Source of the DNA: Comamonas endophytica
GTDB lineage: Bacteria; Pseudomonadota; Gammaproteobacteria; Burkholderiales; Burkholderiaceae_C
Assembly: GCF_023634805.2 (NCBI RefSeq)
Contig: NZ_CP106881.1
Coordinates: 3,253,501 to 3,317,500, forward strand
Direction: 5' to 3'
Length of the DNA: 64,000 bases
This document shows positions 17,149 to 26,052 of this stretch, one piece after another; position 1 is the first letter of the stretch, and each line of letters begins with the position of its first letter. Position numbers and translations under genes: made by a program. Below the pieces are notes generated by a model, which was not told the origin of the DNA, made no database searches, and saw only the letters and a program-made list of their open reading frames with translations.

Positions 17149-17904
17149 ATGAGTACCGTACAGAGCCTGGAACGCGCCATCGAATTGCTGCGCCACATTT
17201 CGGTCGAGCATGAGACGGGAGCGCGCCTTTCGGACCTGGTGGCAGCCAGTGGGCTGCCTCAGCCCACCACCCACCGCTTGCTCAAGCAAATGGTCGAAGG
17301 CGGCCTCGTCATGCAGGATGAGAAGCGCCGCTACCGGCTGGGCCATTTCGCCTATGAGCTGGGCCTGCTCGCGTCCAAGCACTTCGTGCTCAAGGAGCAG
17401 TGCGCGCCTTATCTGCAGCGCATCAGCAGCGCCACGGGGGATACCGCATTCCTGGTGGTGCGCAGCGGCGTGGATTCGTTCTGCCTGGATCGCCAATCCG
17501 GCAGCTTTCCAATCCAGGTGCTCACCGTCGACGTGGGCCGGCGCAGGCCACTGGGAATCGGCGGTGGGGGGCTTGCGCTGCTGAGCTTCATGAACGGGCA
17601 GGATCTGCCCAAGGTGCTCGATCGCATCGAGCCCTCCCTGGCGCAGTACGGCGGCCTCACGCGCGCCATCCTGCTGCAGCTGGTGCGCGAAGCGCAGGAA
17701 AAAGGCTACGCGATCATCACCAATTACGCGGTGGCGGGCGTGTCGAGCATTGGCGTGCCGATCCGCAGCGCGTCGGGTGCGTTGATCGGCGCCATCAGCG
17801 TGAGCGCCATGACCGAGCGCATGCGGCCGCGCGAGGCTATGGTGGTGCAGACGGTCAAGCGGGAAGTGGCGCTGCTGGAAGCGGCGCTGCAAGCCTCGGG
17901 TTGA
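17149..17904 (+). CDS. IclR-family transcriptional regulator
   Basis: A 251-aa regulator. The N-terminal winged helix (SLERAIELLRHIS, then LSDLVAASGLPQPTTHRLLK, about 5-55) is followed by the IclR ligand-binding domain with LGIGGGGLALLS and ISVSAMTERM. ATG 17149 is chosen because it begins at the usual IclR distance before the first helix; the frame is open to 17047 through the operator. It is divergent from the CoA ligase operon and flanked by a mirrored operator pair, so it most likely controls that operon in response to a pathway acid. Confidence 0.9.
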   Translation: MSTVQSLERAIELLRHISVEHETGARLSDLVAASGLPQPTTHRLLKQMVEGGLVMQDEKRRYRLGHFAYELGLLASKHFVLKEQCAPYLQRISSATGDTAFLVVRSGVDSFCLDRQSGSFPIQVLTVDVGRRRPLGIGGGGLALLSFMNGQDLPKVLDRIEPSLAQYGGLTRAILLQLVREAQEKGYAIITNYAVAGVSSIGVPIRSASGALIGAISVSAMTERMRPREAMVVQTVKREVALLEAALQASG

Positions 17905-17941
17905 ACCGCACGCGGCGTGCTCGCATGGACTCGGACCCCGG

Positions 17942-18715
17942 CTACCGGTAGAAACTCGAGGGCGCTACCCCGAAATGCCTGCGGAACATTGCCGCAAAGG
18001 CACTGTGGCTCGAGTACCCGCAGTCCAGTGCCACCTCGATGATCCTGTCGCCATTGGCGATCCGGCGCAGCGCATGGATCAGCCGGGCCTGTTCGCGCCA
18101 TTGGGCGAAGCTCATGCCGGTTTCGCGGGCGAAGAGGCGGTGCAGGGTGCGCTCGGCCACATGGATGGAGGCAGCGCAGTGGGCGGCGCTGGAGGCGTCC
18201 GACGGGGTGGCTATCAACCGATGGCACAGGGCGCGCAGCCGCTCGTCATCGGGCATGGGCAGGTGCAGCGCAATGCTGGTGGATTCGCGGATCTCTTCGA
18301 TCAGCAGTTCGAGAAGCCGCGCATTCCGGCCCTGCAGCGCGCCGTCGGGCGCAATGTCGACGGCCGCCACGAGCAGCTCGCGCAGCAGGGGCGAGACGTT
18401 GATCACGCCGCTTTGCGTGGGCAGGGTGGATATCTTGCCGGTGTCTATGTAGGCCGTGCGCATCAGCACGTCGCCCGACATCGTGACGGTGTGGCGCAGG
18501 CCGGGGAGCATCCACAAGGCACGGTTCGGAGGCACGACCCAAGAGCCGGCGTCGGTGTGCACGACCATGATCCCCTCCGTAGCGTAGAGCAACTGGCCGC
18601 GAGCATGGGAGTGCCAGCCACTGGACACGCCTGTGGGCCAGCGGGTCTCCATCACGACCACCGGGCGGGGGAGGTTGTCGTACTGCTTGTGCCTTTCCAT
18701 CGGATGCAGCTTCAT
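17942..18715 (-). CDS. AraC-family regulator with cupin sensor domain
   Basis: A protein of about 257 aa. The N-terminal cupin is visible as SSGWHSHARGQLLYATEGIM (residues 30-50) and VVPPNRALWMLPG. The C-terminal AraC helix-turn-helix pair is visible as HVAERTLHRLFARETGMSFA and IIEVALDCGYSSHSAFAAMF. It is divergent from the Fsr-like exporter with 70 nt between starts, so it probably controls that exporter. ATG 18715 is chosen; an in-frame Met at 18700 is an alternative. The longer open frame to 19516 is antisense to the exporter and rejected. Confidence 0.88.
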   Translation of the reverse strand: MKLHPMERHKQYDNLPRPVVVMETRWPTGVSSGWHSHARGQLLYATEGIMVVHTDAGSWVVPPNRALWMLPGLRHTVTMSGDVLMRTAYIDTGKISTLPTQSGVINVSPLLRELLVAAVDIAPDGALQGRNARLLELLIEEIRESTSIALHLPMPDDERLRALCHRLIATPSDASSAAHCAASIHVAERTLHRLFARETGMSFAQWREQARLIHALRRIANGDRIIEVALDCGYSSHSAFAAMFRRHFGVAPSSFYR

Positions 18716-18785
18716 GGCAGGAATTCTATAGATGTTGGCAGATTGGCGGGAGACAGACATCCGGCACGCCATTACTCTTGGCGCC

Positions 18786-20027
18786 ATGACTGTCGAAACT
18801 GCAACCTTTGACCACCTGGACCCGGCATCTGCCCCCGCCCAGGCCGAACAGAAGCCCCACGGCCTTCTATTGCCCATCGTGGGCGGCGCAGCGCTGGCGC
18901 ATCTGCTCAACGACATGATCCAGGCCATGCTGCCGGCCATCTTTCCAATGCTCAAGGCGAACTTCGCGCTGAGCTTCGGGCAGATTGGCATCATCGGGCT
19001 GGTGTACCAAGCCACGGCCTCGCTGCTGCAGCCGTGGATCGGCATGTATACCGACAGGCATCCCATGCCCTGGCTGCTGCCCTCGGGTATGGTGATGACG
19101 CTGATCGGCATCGCGCTGCTGGCTATGGCCGGCAGCTTCGAGATGCTGCTGGTGGCGGCGGCCGTGGTGGGTGTGGGGTCTGCCACCTTCCACCCCGAGG
19201 CATCGCGCATTGCACGGCTGGCTTCGGGCGGGCGCTTCGGCACGGCGCAGTCGACCTTCCAGGTGGGCGGCAACACCGGCAGCGCGATCGGCCCGTTGCT
19301 GACCGCAGCCATCGTCATTCCCCATGGCCAGCCCGCGGTGGCCTGGTTCATGGTGGTGGCGCTGGTGGCCATCCTCGTGCTGTACCGCCTCACGGCCTGG
19401 GTGCGGCACAACGGCTCGGCCAAGGCAAAGGGGCTCGCAAAGAGCCATGGTGCGGGCCTGGACCGCGCGGGTGTGGTGCGCGCGGTGGCGGTGATCTGCG
19501 TGCTGATGTTTGCCAAGTTCGTCTACATCGCCTCGTTCACGAACTACTTCACCTTCTATCTGATCGAGCGCTTCGCGCTGAGCGTGCAGCACAGCCAGCT
19601 GTTCCTGTTCATCTTTCTCGCGGCGGTGGCGCTGGGCACCTTTGCCGGCGGACCCGTGGGCGACCGCATCGGCCGCAAGGCGGTGATCTGGATCTCGTTC
19701 CTGGGCGTGGCGCCCTTTGCGCTGGCGCTGCCCTATGCGGGCCTGGTCACAACGGCGGTGCTGGCGATCATCATCGGGCTGGTGATGTCCTCGGCCTTTG
19801 CCGCGCTGGTGGTCTATGCGCAGGAGGCGGTGCCGGGGCGCGTGGGCCTGGTGTCCGGGTTGATGTTCGGGCTGATGTTCGGCATTGGCGGGATTGGCGC
19901 CGCGGGCCTGGGCGAGCTGGCCGACAAGCATGGCATCGTGTGGGTCTATGGGCTGACCTCGTTCCTGCCGCTGCTGGGGCTGGCCACCGCCTTCCTGCCC
20001 GAGACGCGCAAGAAACCAGCGCTGTAG
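18786..20027 (+). CDS. fsr: Fosmidomycin-resistance-type MFS exporter
   Basis: A 413-aa inner-membrane protein with 12 hydrophobic segments. Segments LPAIFPMLKANFALSFGQIG, ATASLLQPWIGMYTDRHPMP and FHPEASRIARLASGGRFG run in the order and spacing of E. coli Fsr, and FQVGGNTGSAIGPLL is also characteristic. ATG 18786 gives a 40-residue cytoplasmic N-terminus; an upstream TTG at 18732 is less likely. It is followed by a strong hairpin terminator. Actual substrates are unknown; Fsr-like pumps export fosmidomycin and other small drugs. Confidence 0.87.
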   Translation: MTVETATFDHLDPASAPAQAEQKPHGLLLPIVGGAALAHLLNDMIQAMLPAIFPMLKANFALSFGQIGIIGLVYQATASLLQPWIGMYTDRHPMPWLLPSGMVMTLIGIALLAMAGSFEMLLVAAAVVGVGSATFHPEASRIARLASGGRFGTAQSTFQVGGNTGSAIGPLLTAAIVIPHGQPAVAWFMVVALVAILVLYRLTAWVRHNGSAKAKGLAKSHGAGLDRAGVVRAVAVICVLMFAKFVYIASFTNYFTFYLIERFALSVQHSQLFLFIFLAAVALGTFAGGPVGDRIGRKAVIWISFLGVAPFALALPYAGLVTTAVLAIIIGLVMSSAFAALVVYAQEAVPGRVGLVSGLMFGLMFGIGGIGAAGLGELADKHGIVWVYGLTSFLPLLGLATAFLPETRKKPAL

Positions 20028-20048
20028 AAAGCTGGCCTCAGCCAGCAA

Positions 20049-20074
20049 AAGAGCCCGCAGGTGCGGGCTCTTTG
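20049..20074. terminator. Hairpin terminator between convergent genes
   Basis: AAAGAGCCCGCA (20049-20060) pairs with TGCGGGCTCTTT (20063-20074), a perfect stem ending in A and T runs on either side, so it can serve both the fsr-like gene and the minus-strand gene beyond it. Confidence 0.85.
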
Positions 20075-20111
20075 CGTTGAGGCAATGCGTCGTTCCAACG
20101 CACCGCAGGTT

Positions 20112-20276
20112 TCAATTGGCCCGCGTTTCCCCGAGCTGGTCCGAGTCGTTCCCCGGATTTTGCGGCTGCTTTTTCTGCAGGTTGGGGTCGCCCTCGGCAG
20201 GACTCCATTGCCCCATCTTGCCTTCCTGTTGGCCGGGAACCTGGCTGGTTCCGGGCTGGTTTGCCTGTTGTGGCAT
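20112..20276 (-). CDS. Small hydrophilic protein, unknown
   Basis: A 54-aa, highly polar protein rich in Gln, Asn, Pro and Gly (starts MPQQANQPGTSQVPGQQEGK) with no hydrophobic segment, so probably disordered and cytoplasmic. ATG 20276 is supported by AGAAAGGA 8 nt upstream; an open frame to 20363 lacks such a site. It follows the low-complexity gene at 20367 and may share its transcript. It resembles small general-stress proteins, but no family is recognised. Confidence 0.6.
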   Translation of the reverse strand: MPQQANQPGTSQVPGQQEGKMGQWSPAEGDPNLQKKQPQNPGNDSDQLGETRAN

Positions 20277-20366
20277 ATCGTGGTCCTTTCTGTTGAGGCA
20301 GAGGCTTCCTGGAACCTCATGCAGGTCTTCACCGGGCTGCGGGCCAGGGCCCGCAGCGTTCATCGA

Positions 20367-21656
20367 TCAGGACTGGTCCTTGCCCTTGGATCCCGAGCTG
20401 GCCGAGGTGCCTGTGCTGCCGGAGTGACCCGATGCACCGGAGCTGCCCGAGGTACCGGAGCTGGCCGAGGTGCCGCCCGAAGTGCCGGAGCTGGCCGAGG
20501 TTCCGGAGCCACCCGAGCTGCTGCCCGAGGTGCCGGAGCTGCCCATGCCGCCGGAACCCATGCTGCCCGAGCTGCCGGAGCTGCCGGAGCTGCCGGAGCT
20601 GCCGGAACCCATGCTTCCCGAGCTGCCGGAGCTGCCTTGCTGCTGGTCCTGGTTGCCGCCCTTGTTGCGGTTGGTGCGCCAGTTGGTGAATTCATCGGAG
20701 AAGTTCTTGTAGCGTTCGGCGCGCCAGCCCTCGTAGTCCTCATCCAGGTTGCGCATCTGTTCGCTGCGCCACTGCTGGTAGTCGGAGTCGTGCTGGTTGT
20801 TGCCGCGCGACTGGCCGGAGCTCTCGTTCCAGTTGCTGCGCGACTGATACGAGCCGTCGCCCCAGTTGTCGCGGGATTGGGAGGTCTGGTCGCGCATGCC
20901 GCCGCTGGAGAAACGGCTGGAATCGCCATAGAAGCCTCCGCCGAAACGGTCGCCGGAGCCTTGGCTGCCGGAGCCGTAGCCGCCCGAGCTCTGGCCGCCC
21001 GAGCCGTAGCCGCCGGAGCTTTGGCCGCCCGAGCCGTAGCCGCCCGAACTCTGGCCGCCCGAGCCGTAGCCGCCGGAGCTATAACCGCCGGAGCTATAAC
21101 CGCCCGAGCCATAGCCGCCGCCGGACTGGCGGCCGCCGCTACCCTGGTCGAAAGCCTGCTGCTGGCGATTGCTCGAGAAACGGTCTTCCTGGTAGCGCTG
21201 GCCGCCGCTGCCATAGCCTTGGCCGTATCCCTGGCCCTGGCCATAGCTCTGTCCGCCCTGGCCCTGGCCGTAGTTCTGACCCTGTCCTTGGCCGTAATTC
21301 TGTCCCTGACCATAGTTCTGGCCTTGCTGCTGTCCATAGCCCTCGGGCTGACGGCCCCAGCCGGAACGGTCGTCCTGGTAGTTCTGTCCGCCGCCGTAAC
21401 CGCCGTAGGTGGAGTTGCCGGGGCCGCCGTAACGGCTTGAGCCATAGTCGGAGCCGAAGTCGTTACCGCGGGCCTGGCCACCGTAGTCGTCGAAGTTGCC
21501 TTGCGATTGCTGTCCGGAATTGCGGTCCTGATAGTTGTGCTGGCCGCGCGCACCGCCGGATTGGCCCGAGCCCCAGTTTTCGCCCTGTACTGACTGGCGG
21601 TCGTCGTATTGCTCTTGTCCTCGGTTGCGGCGGTGGTCGTGATCACGTGAAGCCAT
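20367..21656 (-). CDS. Low-complexity Gly/Ser/Gln protein with SWFGD-like central segment
   Basis: A protein of about 429 aa. Residues 1-120 are rich in Gly, Gln, Tyr and Asp with repeats of QNYGQGQ; about 130-215 hold repeats of YGSGGQSSGG. A short folded-looking segment QQWRSEQMRNLDEDYEGWRA then RYKNFSDEFTNWRTNR lies near 300. The last 100 residues are runs of SSGSSGS and SGTSASSGTSG. The central segment is of the kind named SWFGD in related proteins. No signal peptide. ATG 21656 gives MASRDHDHRR. Such composition suggests a disordered, possibly phase-separating stress protein; this is inference. Confidence 0.75.
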   Translation of the reverse strand: MASRDHDHRRNRGQEQYDDRQSVQGENWGSGQSGGARGQHNYQDRNSGQQSQGNFDDYGGQARGNDFGSDYGSSRYGGPGNSTYGGYGGGQNYQDDRSGWGRQPEGYGQQQGQNYGQGQNYGQGQGQNYGQGQGGQSYGQGQGYGQGYGSGGQRYQEDRFSSNRQQQAFDQGSGGRQSGGGYGSGGYSSGGYSSGGYGSGGQSSGGYGSGGQSSGGYGSGGQSSGGYGSGSQGSGDRFGGGFYGDSSRFSSGGMRDQTSQSRDNWGDGSYQSRSNWNESSGQSRGNNQHDSDYQQWRSEQMRNLDEDYEGWRAERYKNFSDEFTNWRTNRNKGGNQDQQQGSSGSSGSMGSGSSGSSGSSGSSGSMGSGGMGSSGTSGSSSGGSGTSASSGTSGGTSASSGTSGSSGASGHSGSTGTSASSGSKGKDQS

Positions 21657-21891
21657 ATCCATCTCCAAAAGAATTGACGCAGCGTTGCTGCAGGCCTGCC
21701 CGAAGACGATTCCTCGAGCCCGGTCACCGCACTTTGCGCCAGCCCCGGAGCTGGTGGTGTAGGAGGTCGCTGGCCTGTTTGTGGGAGTACTCACTCTTTT
21801 GGTAACCAAGCTTTGCTGCGTTCAGGAAGATGCTACGGCTGTAAAAGTGGAAGTCCGAGGCCTTGTGAAAGCAGTTCGAATGCCCATGAAA

Positions 21892-21917
21892 AAACCCGCC
21901 GGTAGACCGGCGGGTTT
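21892..21917 (-). terminator. Terminator of the dehydrogenase operon
   Basis: AAACCCGCCGGT pairs with ACCGGCGGGTTT across a 2-nt loop, 22 nt beyond the cytochrome stop on the minus strand. The 235 bp between this and the low-complexity gene start contain no gene I can support. Confidence 0.85.
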
Positions 21918-21938
21918 GCTGGGCAAGAGTGCAGAGCC

Positions 21939-23369
21939 TCAAACGCGATTGCGACGCTTTCTGGCGATCAGAACGATCAGCAGCAGCAAGATCACCGCGG
22001 CCACGGCCATGCCCACGCGGGCTAGCAGGATCAGGCTGGATTTCTCTCCGCCTTCGCGGATGGTCTGCACCTGCGCCGCGGTCACGGATACGCCAGGATT
22101 GCCATAGCTGGTCAGCAGGAAGTTCGACAGCGCGGCCACTTCGTCATTGTTCAGCGGCACCATGGCATTGTCCTGGCCACCGAAGGGCGGCATGAACACA
22201 TGGCCGCCTTGGGGTGTCTCGCGGTCTACGCCGCTCAAAATGGCGGCAATCAGGTTCGACGGGTTGGCTTCGCCGGTGATCGACTTGCCGAACAGCGCCG
22301 GGTAATAGCCGTCCTGCGTGCCCTGGCCCGATGCGCCATGGCAGGAGGCGCAGTTGGCGGTGAAGATCTGCGACCCGAGCGCCACGCCGCTTTGCTTCAT
22401 GCCTTCGGCAAAGGAGGTGCCGCGGAAGCTGGCGGTGGCGTCCGTGGCCTGACCGTGCGCGAAGCGGTTGCGTCCGGCGGGCTCCTCCGGCTTGTGGCTG
22501 GGCACCGACAGGATATAGGTGGAGATAGCGCGCAGGTCGCTTTCAGTCATGCGGCTGAAGCTGTGCGTGATCGCCTCCGCCATCGGGCCCGCGGCCTGGG
22601 CTTTGCCGGGCAGATGGCCGGTGCGCAGGTAGGTCGTCAGCTCATCCACCGACCAGCTGCCGATGCCGTGCGTCTTGCTGTTGGTGATGTCCGGCGCCCA
22701 CCAGGCACCGATCTGCGCACCGCTCAGGCTCTCGCTGCCCAGCTCCTGCATCAGCGCGCCACGCGGGGTGTGGCAGGTCATGCAGTGGCCGGGGCCCTGG
22801 GCCAGATAGGCGCCGCGGTTCCATTGCGCGGATTGCGCTGCGTCGGCCTCGAAGGGCTTGTCATCGGCGAACAGCAGGTTCCAGCCGATCATCGAGGCGC
22901 GCACGTTCATCGGGAAGGGCAGCGAGGTGCTTGCCTTGGGCGACTCGTCCACCGGCTTCACGCCCTCCATGAAATAGGCGTACAGCGCGTGCACGTCTTC
23001 ATTGGTCAAGCGCGCGAACGCGGTGTAGGGCATGGCCGGGTACAGCCGCGCGCCGTCGGCACGCACGCCCTTGCGCAGCGCATCGGAGAACTGCTGCTCC
23101 GTGTAGTTGCCTATGCCGTGGGTCTTGGAGGGCGTGATGTTGGTGGCGACGATCTCGCCCACGGGCGACGAGATCGCATGCCCGCCCGCCATGGGCTTGT
23201 CCTTGGTGGCGGTGTGGCAGGCAATGCAGTCCGATGCCGTGGCCAGGTAGCGGCCCTTTTCGATCAGCTCGGTGGAATAGTTCTGCGCCATGGCGGCGCC
23301 GGTCACGGCCAGCGCGGCGATGGCCAGCAAGGCGCGTGCATTGCGCAGGAGGGAGGTGGTGTTTCGCAT
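21939..23369 (-). CDS. Tri-haem cytochrome c subunit of FAD dehydrogenase
   Basis: A protein of about 476 aa. A Sec signal peptide ends near AAMAQ, followed by three cytochrome c domains with haem motifs CIACH, CMTCH and CASCH, and a C-terminal anchor helix VAAVILLLLIVLIA followed by RKRRN. This layout is that of the cytochrome subunits of membrane-bound gluconate, sorbitol and alcohol dehydrogenases, which pass electrons to ubiquinone. ATG 23369 is 14 nt after the flavoprotein gene. It is the last gene of a three-gene operon, before a terminator. Confidence 0.92.
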   Translation of the reverse strand: MRNTTSLLRNARALLAIAALAVTGAAMAQNYSTELIEKGRYLATASDCIACHTATKDKPMAGGHAISSPVGEIVATNITPSKTHGIGNYTEQQFSDALRKGVRADGARLYPAMPYTAFARLTNEDVHALYAYFMEGVKPVDESPKASTSLPFPMNVRASMIGWNLLFADDKPFEADAAQSAQWNRGAYLAQGPGHCMTCHTPRGALMQELGSESLSGAQIGAWWAPDITNSKTHGIGSWSVDELTTYLRTGHLPGKAQAAGPMAEAITHSFSRMTESDLRAISTYILSVPSHKPEEPAGRNRFAHGQATDATASFRGTSFAEGMKQSGVALGSQIFTANCASCHGASGQGTQDGYYPALFGKSITGEANPSNLIAAILSGVDRETPQGGHVFMPPFGGQDNAMVPLNNDEVAALSNFLLTSYGNPGVSVTAAQVQTIREGGEKSSLILLARVGMAVAAVILLLLIVLIARKRRNRV

Positions 23370-23383
23370 GGTCGTTCCCTTCC

Positions 23384-25009
23384 TCAAGCCTTGCGCACTT
23401 GCGCTTGCAGCGCATCGGCTGCCTTGATGGCCAGTGCCACCATGGTGATGGTCGAGTTGCCGCAGGCCGTGCTGGCCATGGCGCCGCCGCCGGGGATGAA
23501 GAGGTTGGCGTGGTCGTGCGAGCGGCAGTCGGCGTCCACCACGGAAGTGGCGGGGTCGTTGCCCATGATGGTGCCGCCCATGATGTGCTTGCTTTGCGCG
23601 AAGCCCTTGGGCTCCTGCACCTTGACGGCGCCCATGGCCTTGGCGATTCTGTGCAGCAGCGGCACGGCGTATTCGTCGGCCGAGCGGCGCGTGTAGTCGC
23701 CCACGTCGTAATAGATCGCTGGCTTGGGCAGGCCCAGCCAGTCCTTTTTGTCCGACAGGGTCAGGCGGTTCTCCGGGTTCGCCAGGGTTTCGAAGGCGAT
23801 CACCACGTTGGTGGTGCAGCCGGCCTCGCGGCGGATTTCCTCGTCGAGCGCGCGGCCGACCTTGCCGGTCTTGAGCGCGTTGAAGGTGACGAAGCGGTTG
23901 CGGCCGAAGTTGTTGAGGCGGAAATAGGCGCCGGCATGGCGCGAGCGGAAGTCGCCCTGCGAGGTTTCCATGATGCCGGAGTTCACCACCGGGCCGGCAC
24001 CGGTCCAGTACGGCTCGGTCGTGGTGAGGGTGAAGCCCTTTTGCGGGTGGTCCATCATGTTGCGGCCGACCTGGTCGGAGCTGTTGTTGGCAATGCCCTT
24101 CGGATTGCGTTCGTCGGCCGACATCAGCAGCAGCTTGGGGTTCTCCAGGCCGTTGCAGGCGGCGACGAAGTGCCCGCCGGTGACGCGGTGGCTCTGCTTG
24201 TTCGGATCCATGTAGTGGACCGCGGTGATGCGGTTGCCTTCGCCCGATTCGATGCGGTGCGCCACGGCGTTGTAGATGATCTTCACGCCCTTGCGCTCCA
24301 GGCGCAGCAGGGCGGTTTCGCCGTCGTACTTGGCGCCGATGGGGCAGACCGGCACGCAGTTGTTGTTGGCGCAGCAGGCCGGGCGGCCGTGGTAGGGCAT
24401 GCCGCTGTTGCGCGCCTGCGAGACGTGGATGTTCGACAGGCCCAGCTGCGACTTCACCACTTCCGTGAACTTCTTCTCGCCCGGCGACAGCGGCAGGGCC
24501 GGCATGGGGTAGGGCGCGGAGCGCCGCAGGCGCGGCCATTGCTGCTCGGGATCGGACGGGCCGCAGATGCCGATGGCGTGCTCGGCGCGCACGTAGTAGG
24601 GCTCCAGCACGTCGTAGCCGAAAGCCCAGTCGCGGCCCACCCCGTAGAGCGAGTGCAGGCGCATGTCCTCGGGCGTCAGGCGCCAGCTGGTGCCGGCCCA
24701 GTGCCAGGTGGAGCCGCCGGCGTAGCGGATATAGGTCTGGTCGTAGCTGTCCGGGCCGGAGAGCTGCAGATAGTCATCGCCGGGCATGGGGTGCGGCGCC
24801 CAGTCGGCCGGCGGGTAGATCGAGTTGGCGCTGCCCTTGTTCGACAGGGGCATGTTGCGGAAGTTTTCCACGATCTCGTTGCGGTAGACGCGCGGGCCTG
24901 CCTCGAGCATCACTACGCTGATGCCGGCATCGATCATCTGCTCGGCGATCGTCAGGCCGACGACGCCGGTGCCGACGATGACCACGTCGGCGGAAATATT
25001 CTTGTTCAT
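23384..25009 (-). CDS. GMC-family FAD dehydrogenase large subunit
   Basis: A 541-aa flavoprotein. The N-terminal dinucleotide fold is VIVGTGVVGLTIAEQM, with GGSTWHWAGTSWR for flavin contact. A Cys cluster ACCANNNCVPVCPIG near residue 225 fits the Fe-S ligands of FAD-dependent glucose and sorbitol dehydrogenases. The C-terminal HIMGGTIMGNDP and CGNSTITMVALA contain the catalytic His/Asn region. It has no own signal peptide, so it is probably exported with the Tat-signal small subunit. The oxidised polyol or sugar acid cannot be told from sequence. Confidence 0.9.
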   Translation of the reverse strand: MNKNISADVVIVGTGVVGLTIAEQMIDAGISVVMLEAGPRVYRNEIVENFRNMPLSNKGSANSIYPPADWAPHPMPGDDYLQLSGPDSYDQTYIRYAGGSTWHWAGTSWRLTPEDMRLHSLYGVGRDWAFGYDVLEPYYVRAEHAIGICGPSDPEQQWPRLRRSAPYPMPALPLSPGEKKFTEVVKSQLGLSNIHVSQARNSGMPYHGRPACCANNNCVPVCPIGAKYDGETALLRLERKGVKIIYNAVAHRIESGEGNRITAVHYMDPNKQSHRVTGGHFVAACNGLENPKLLLMSADERNPKGIANNSSDQVGRNMMDHPQKGFTLTTTEPYWTGAGPVVNSGIMETSQGDFRSRHAGAYFRLNNFGRNRFVTFNALKTGKVGRALDEEIRREAGCTTNVVIAFETLANPENRLTLSDKKDWLGLPKPAIYYDVGDYTRRSADEYAVPLLHRIAKAMGAVKVQEPKGFAQSKHIMGGTIMGNDPATSVVDADCRSHDHANLFIPGGGAMASTACGNSTITMVALAIKAADALQAQVRKA

Positions 25010-25107
25010 GTGGGGAAAGTGTTCGCGCGTGCGCGGCGCACGCTTGCATCAACGCCCAAGGGGCACGCTCGAGCAATTGCCAGGGCGCGCCGCGGGCTCC
25101 GGGGTTG

Positions 25108-25662
25108 TCAGAATTGCGGGATCGGCAGCAGCGGCGCGTTGTCGAGTTGCTGCCACGCGTTCGGCGCGGTGAAGCCGTAGGAGGGAATGGGCACCACGTC
25201 GCGGGTGACCTGGTACGTCAGCGCATGCTCGTAGGTGAACATGGCGTCCTTCTTACCCGGGCCGGCCATGCCGCTGTACCAGGCAAAGATGATCCACTGC
25301 GCGAGTTCGCGCTGCGGTCCCTCGGGAATGTCGTCGTAGAAATCTTCCACTGCCGTCGCCTTGCGCTCCTGCGCGAGTTGCAGGATGGCGGCGGAGTTGC
25401 CGGCGAAATCGGCGAAGTGCTGGCTTGCGTAAGCCTCCATCTTGGCGCCTGCTGCCGCGTTCAGGCCGTGGTTGACCAGCAGCTGCGACAGGCTCATGAA
25501 GGACGAGGTGCCTGCTGCCGCTGCAGGCGCCAGCGCGCCGGGCGCCGCGGCGCCGCTGCCGGCCAGGGCCGAAGTTTGCAAGGGGCCTGCATAGGCGGTC
25601 AGCACGGCTGCCGCCGCACCGAGCAAGGCTTGCCGGCGGGAAAGGGAATCGGGGGAAGACAT
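25108..25662 (-). CDS. Tat-exported small subunit of FAD dehydrogenase
   Basis: A protein of about 184 aa with a twin-arginine signal SRRQALLGAAAA at residue 8 and an Ala-rich hydrophobic stretch. The mature domain has a FYDDIPEGPQRELAQWIIFA segment and ends near WQQLDNAPLLP. It matches the small (gamma) subunit of gluconate 2-dehydrogenase and sorbitol dehydrogenase complexes, which pilots the folded flavoprotein through Tat. It is the first gene of the operon, 98 nt before the large subunit. Confidence 0.88.
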   Translation of the reverse strand: MSSPDSLSRRQALLGAAAAVLTAYAGPLQTSALAGSGAAAPGALAPAAAAGTSSFMSLSQLLVNHGLNAAAGAKMEAYASQHFADFAGNSAAILQLAQERKATAVEDFYDDIPEGPQRELAQWIIFAWYSGMAGPGKKDAMFTYEHALTYQVTRDVVPIPSYGFTAPNAWQQLDNAPLLPIPQF

Positions 25663-26000
25663 CGAGGGAGCCGCTAGATCGAGAGAAAGGGAAGAATTGC
25701 CGTGGCAGGCCGTTTCGTTGCGCTGTGCCGCTGCCACCCGGGCAACCGGAGCGATTCTAGTTTCTTTTGGGCACCGCTGGAGTCGTTTGCGCGGTATTGC
25801 ATTGCATGAGGGCGCGGAGCGCGCCAGAGTGGTTACCCTAATGCCGGGTTCGCCAGGCATCTTCAGGCGCTGGCTTGCGGGCCTTCGGAAATGATTCGCC
25901 GGCAGCTCATGCAATGGATGCGCACCGGGCCGCGGCAGCGGGGCCAGGCCCTCGGGAACAACGCCATCAAGGCTGAATCGGCGGCGCAGGAGGACAAAAT
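25663..26000. other. Intergenic region without a recognised gene
   Basis: About 340 bp between the dehydrogenase operon and the lipoprotein terminator. It must hold the promoter of the minus-strand operon. Frames here are short and have no family resemblance. Confidence 0.6.
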
Positions 26001-26006
26001 GCAAAA

Positions 26007-26030
26007 AGCCCACCGGAGTGCCGGTGGGCT
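26007..26030 (-). terminator. Terminator of the lipoprotein gene
   Basis: AGCCCACCGG and CCGGTGGGCT pair around AGTG; on the minus strand the stem is followed by a T run (from the AAAAA at 26003-26007), 22 nt after the stop codon. Confidence 0.88.
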
Positions 26031-26052
26031 CGCGCTTGGGGCCCAGCCGGGA

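Noticed and set aside
20061..21440. Long Ala/Val-rich plus-strand frame of 459 codons
   Set aside because: It is exactly antisense to the Gly/Ser repeat gene; the complement of its repeated codons gives Ala, Val and Leu runs. The minus-strand reading has a plausible start, folded segment and terminator context.
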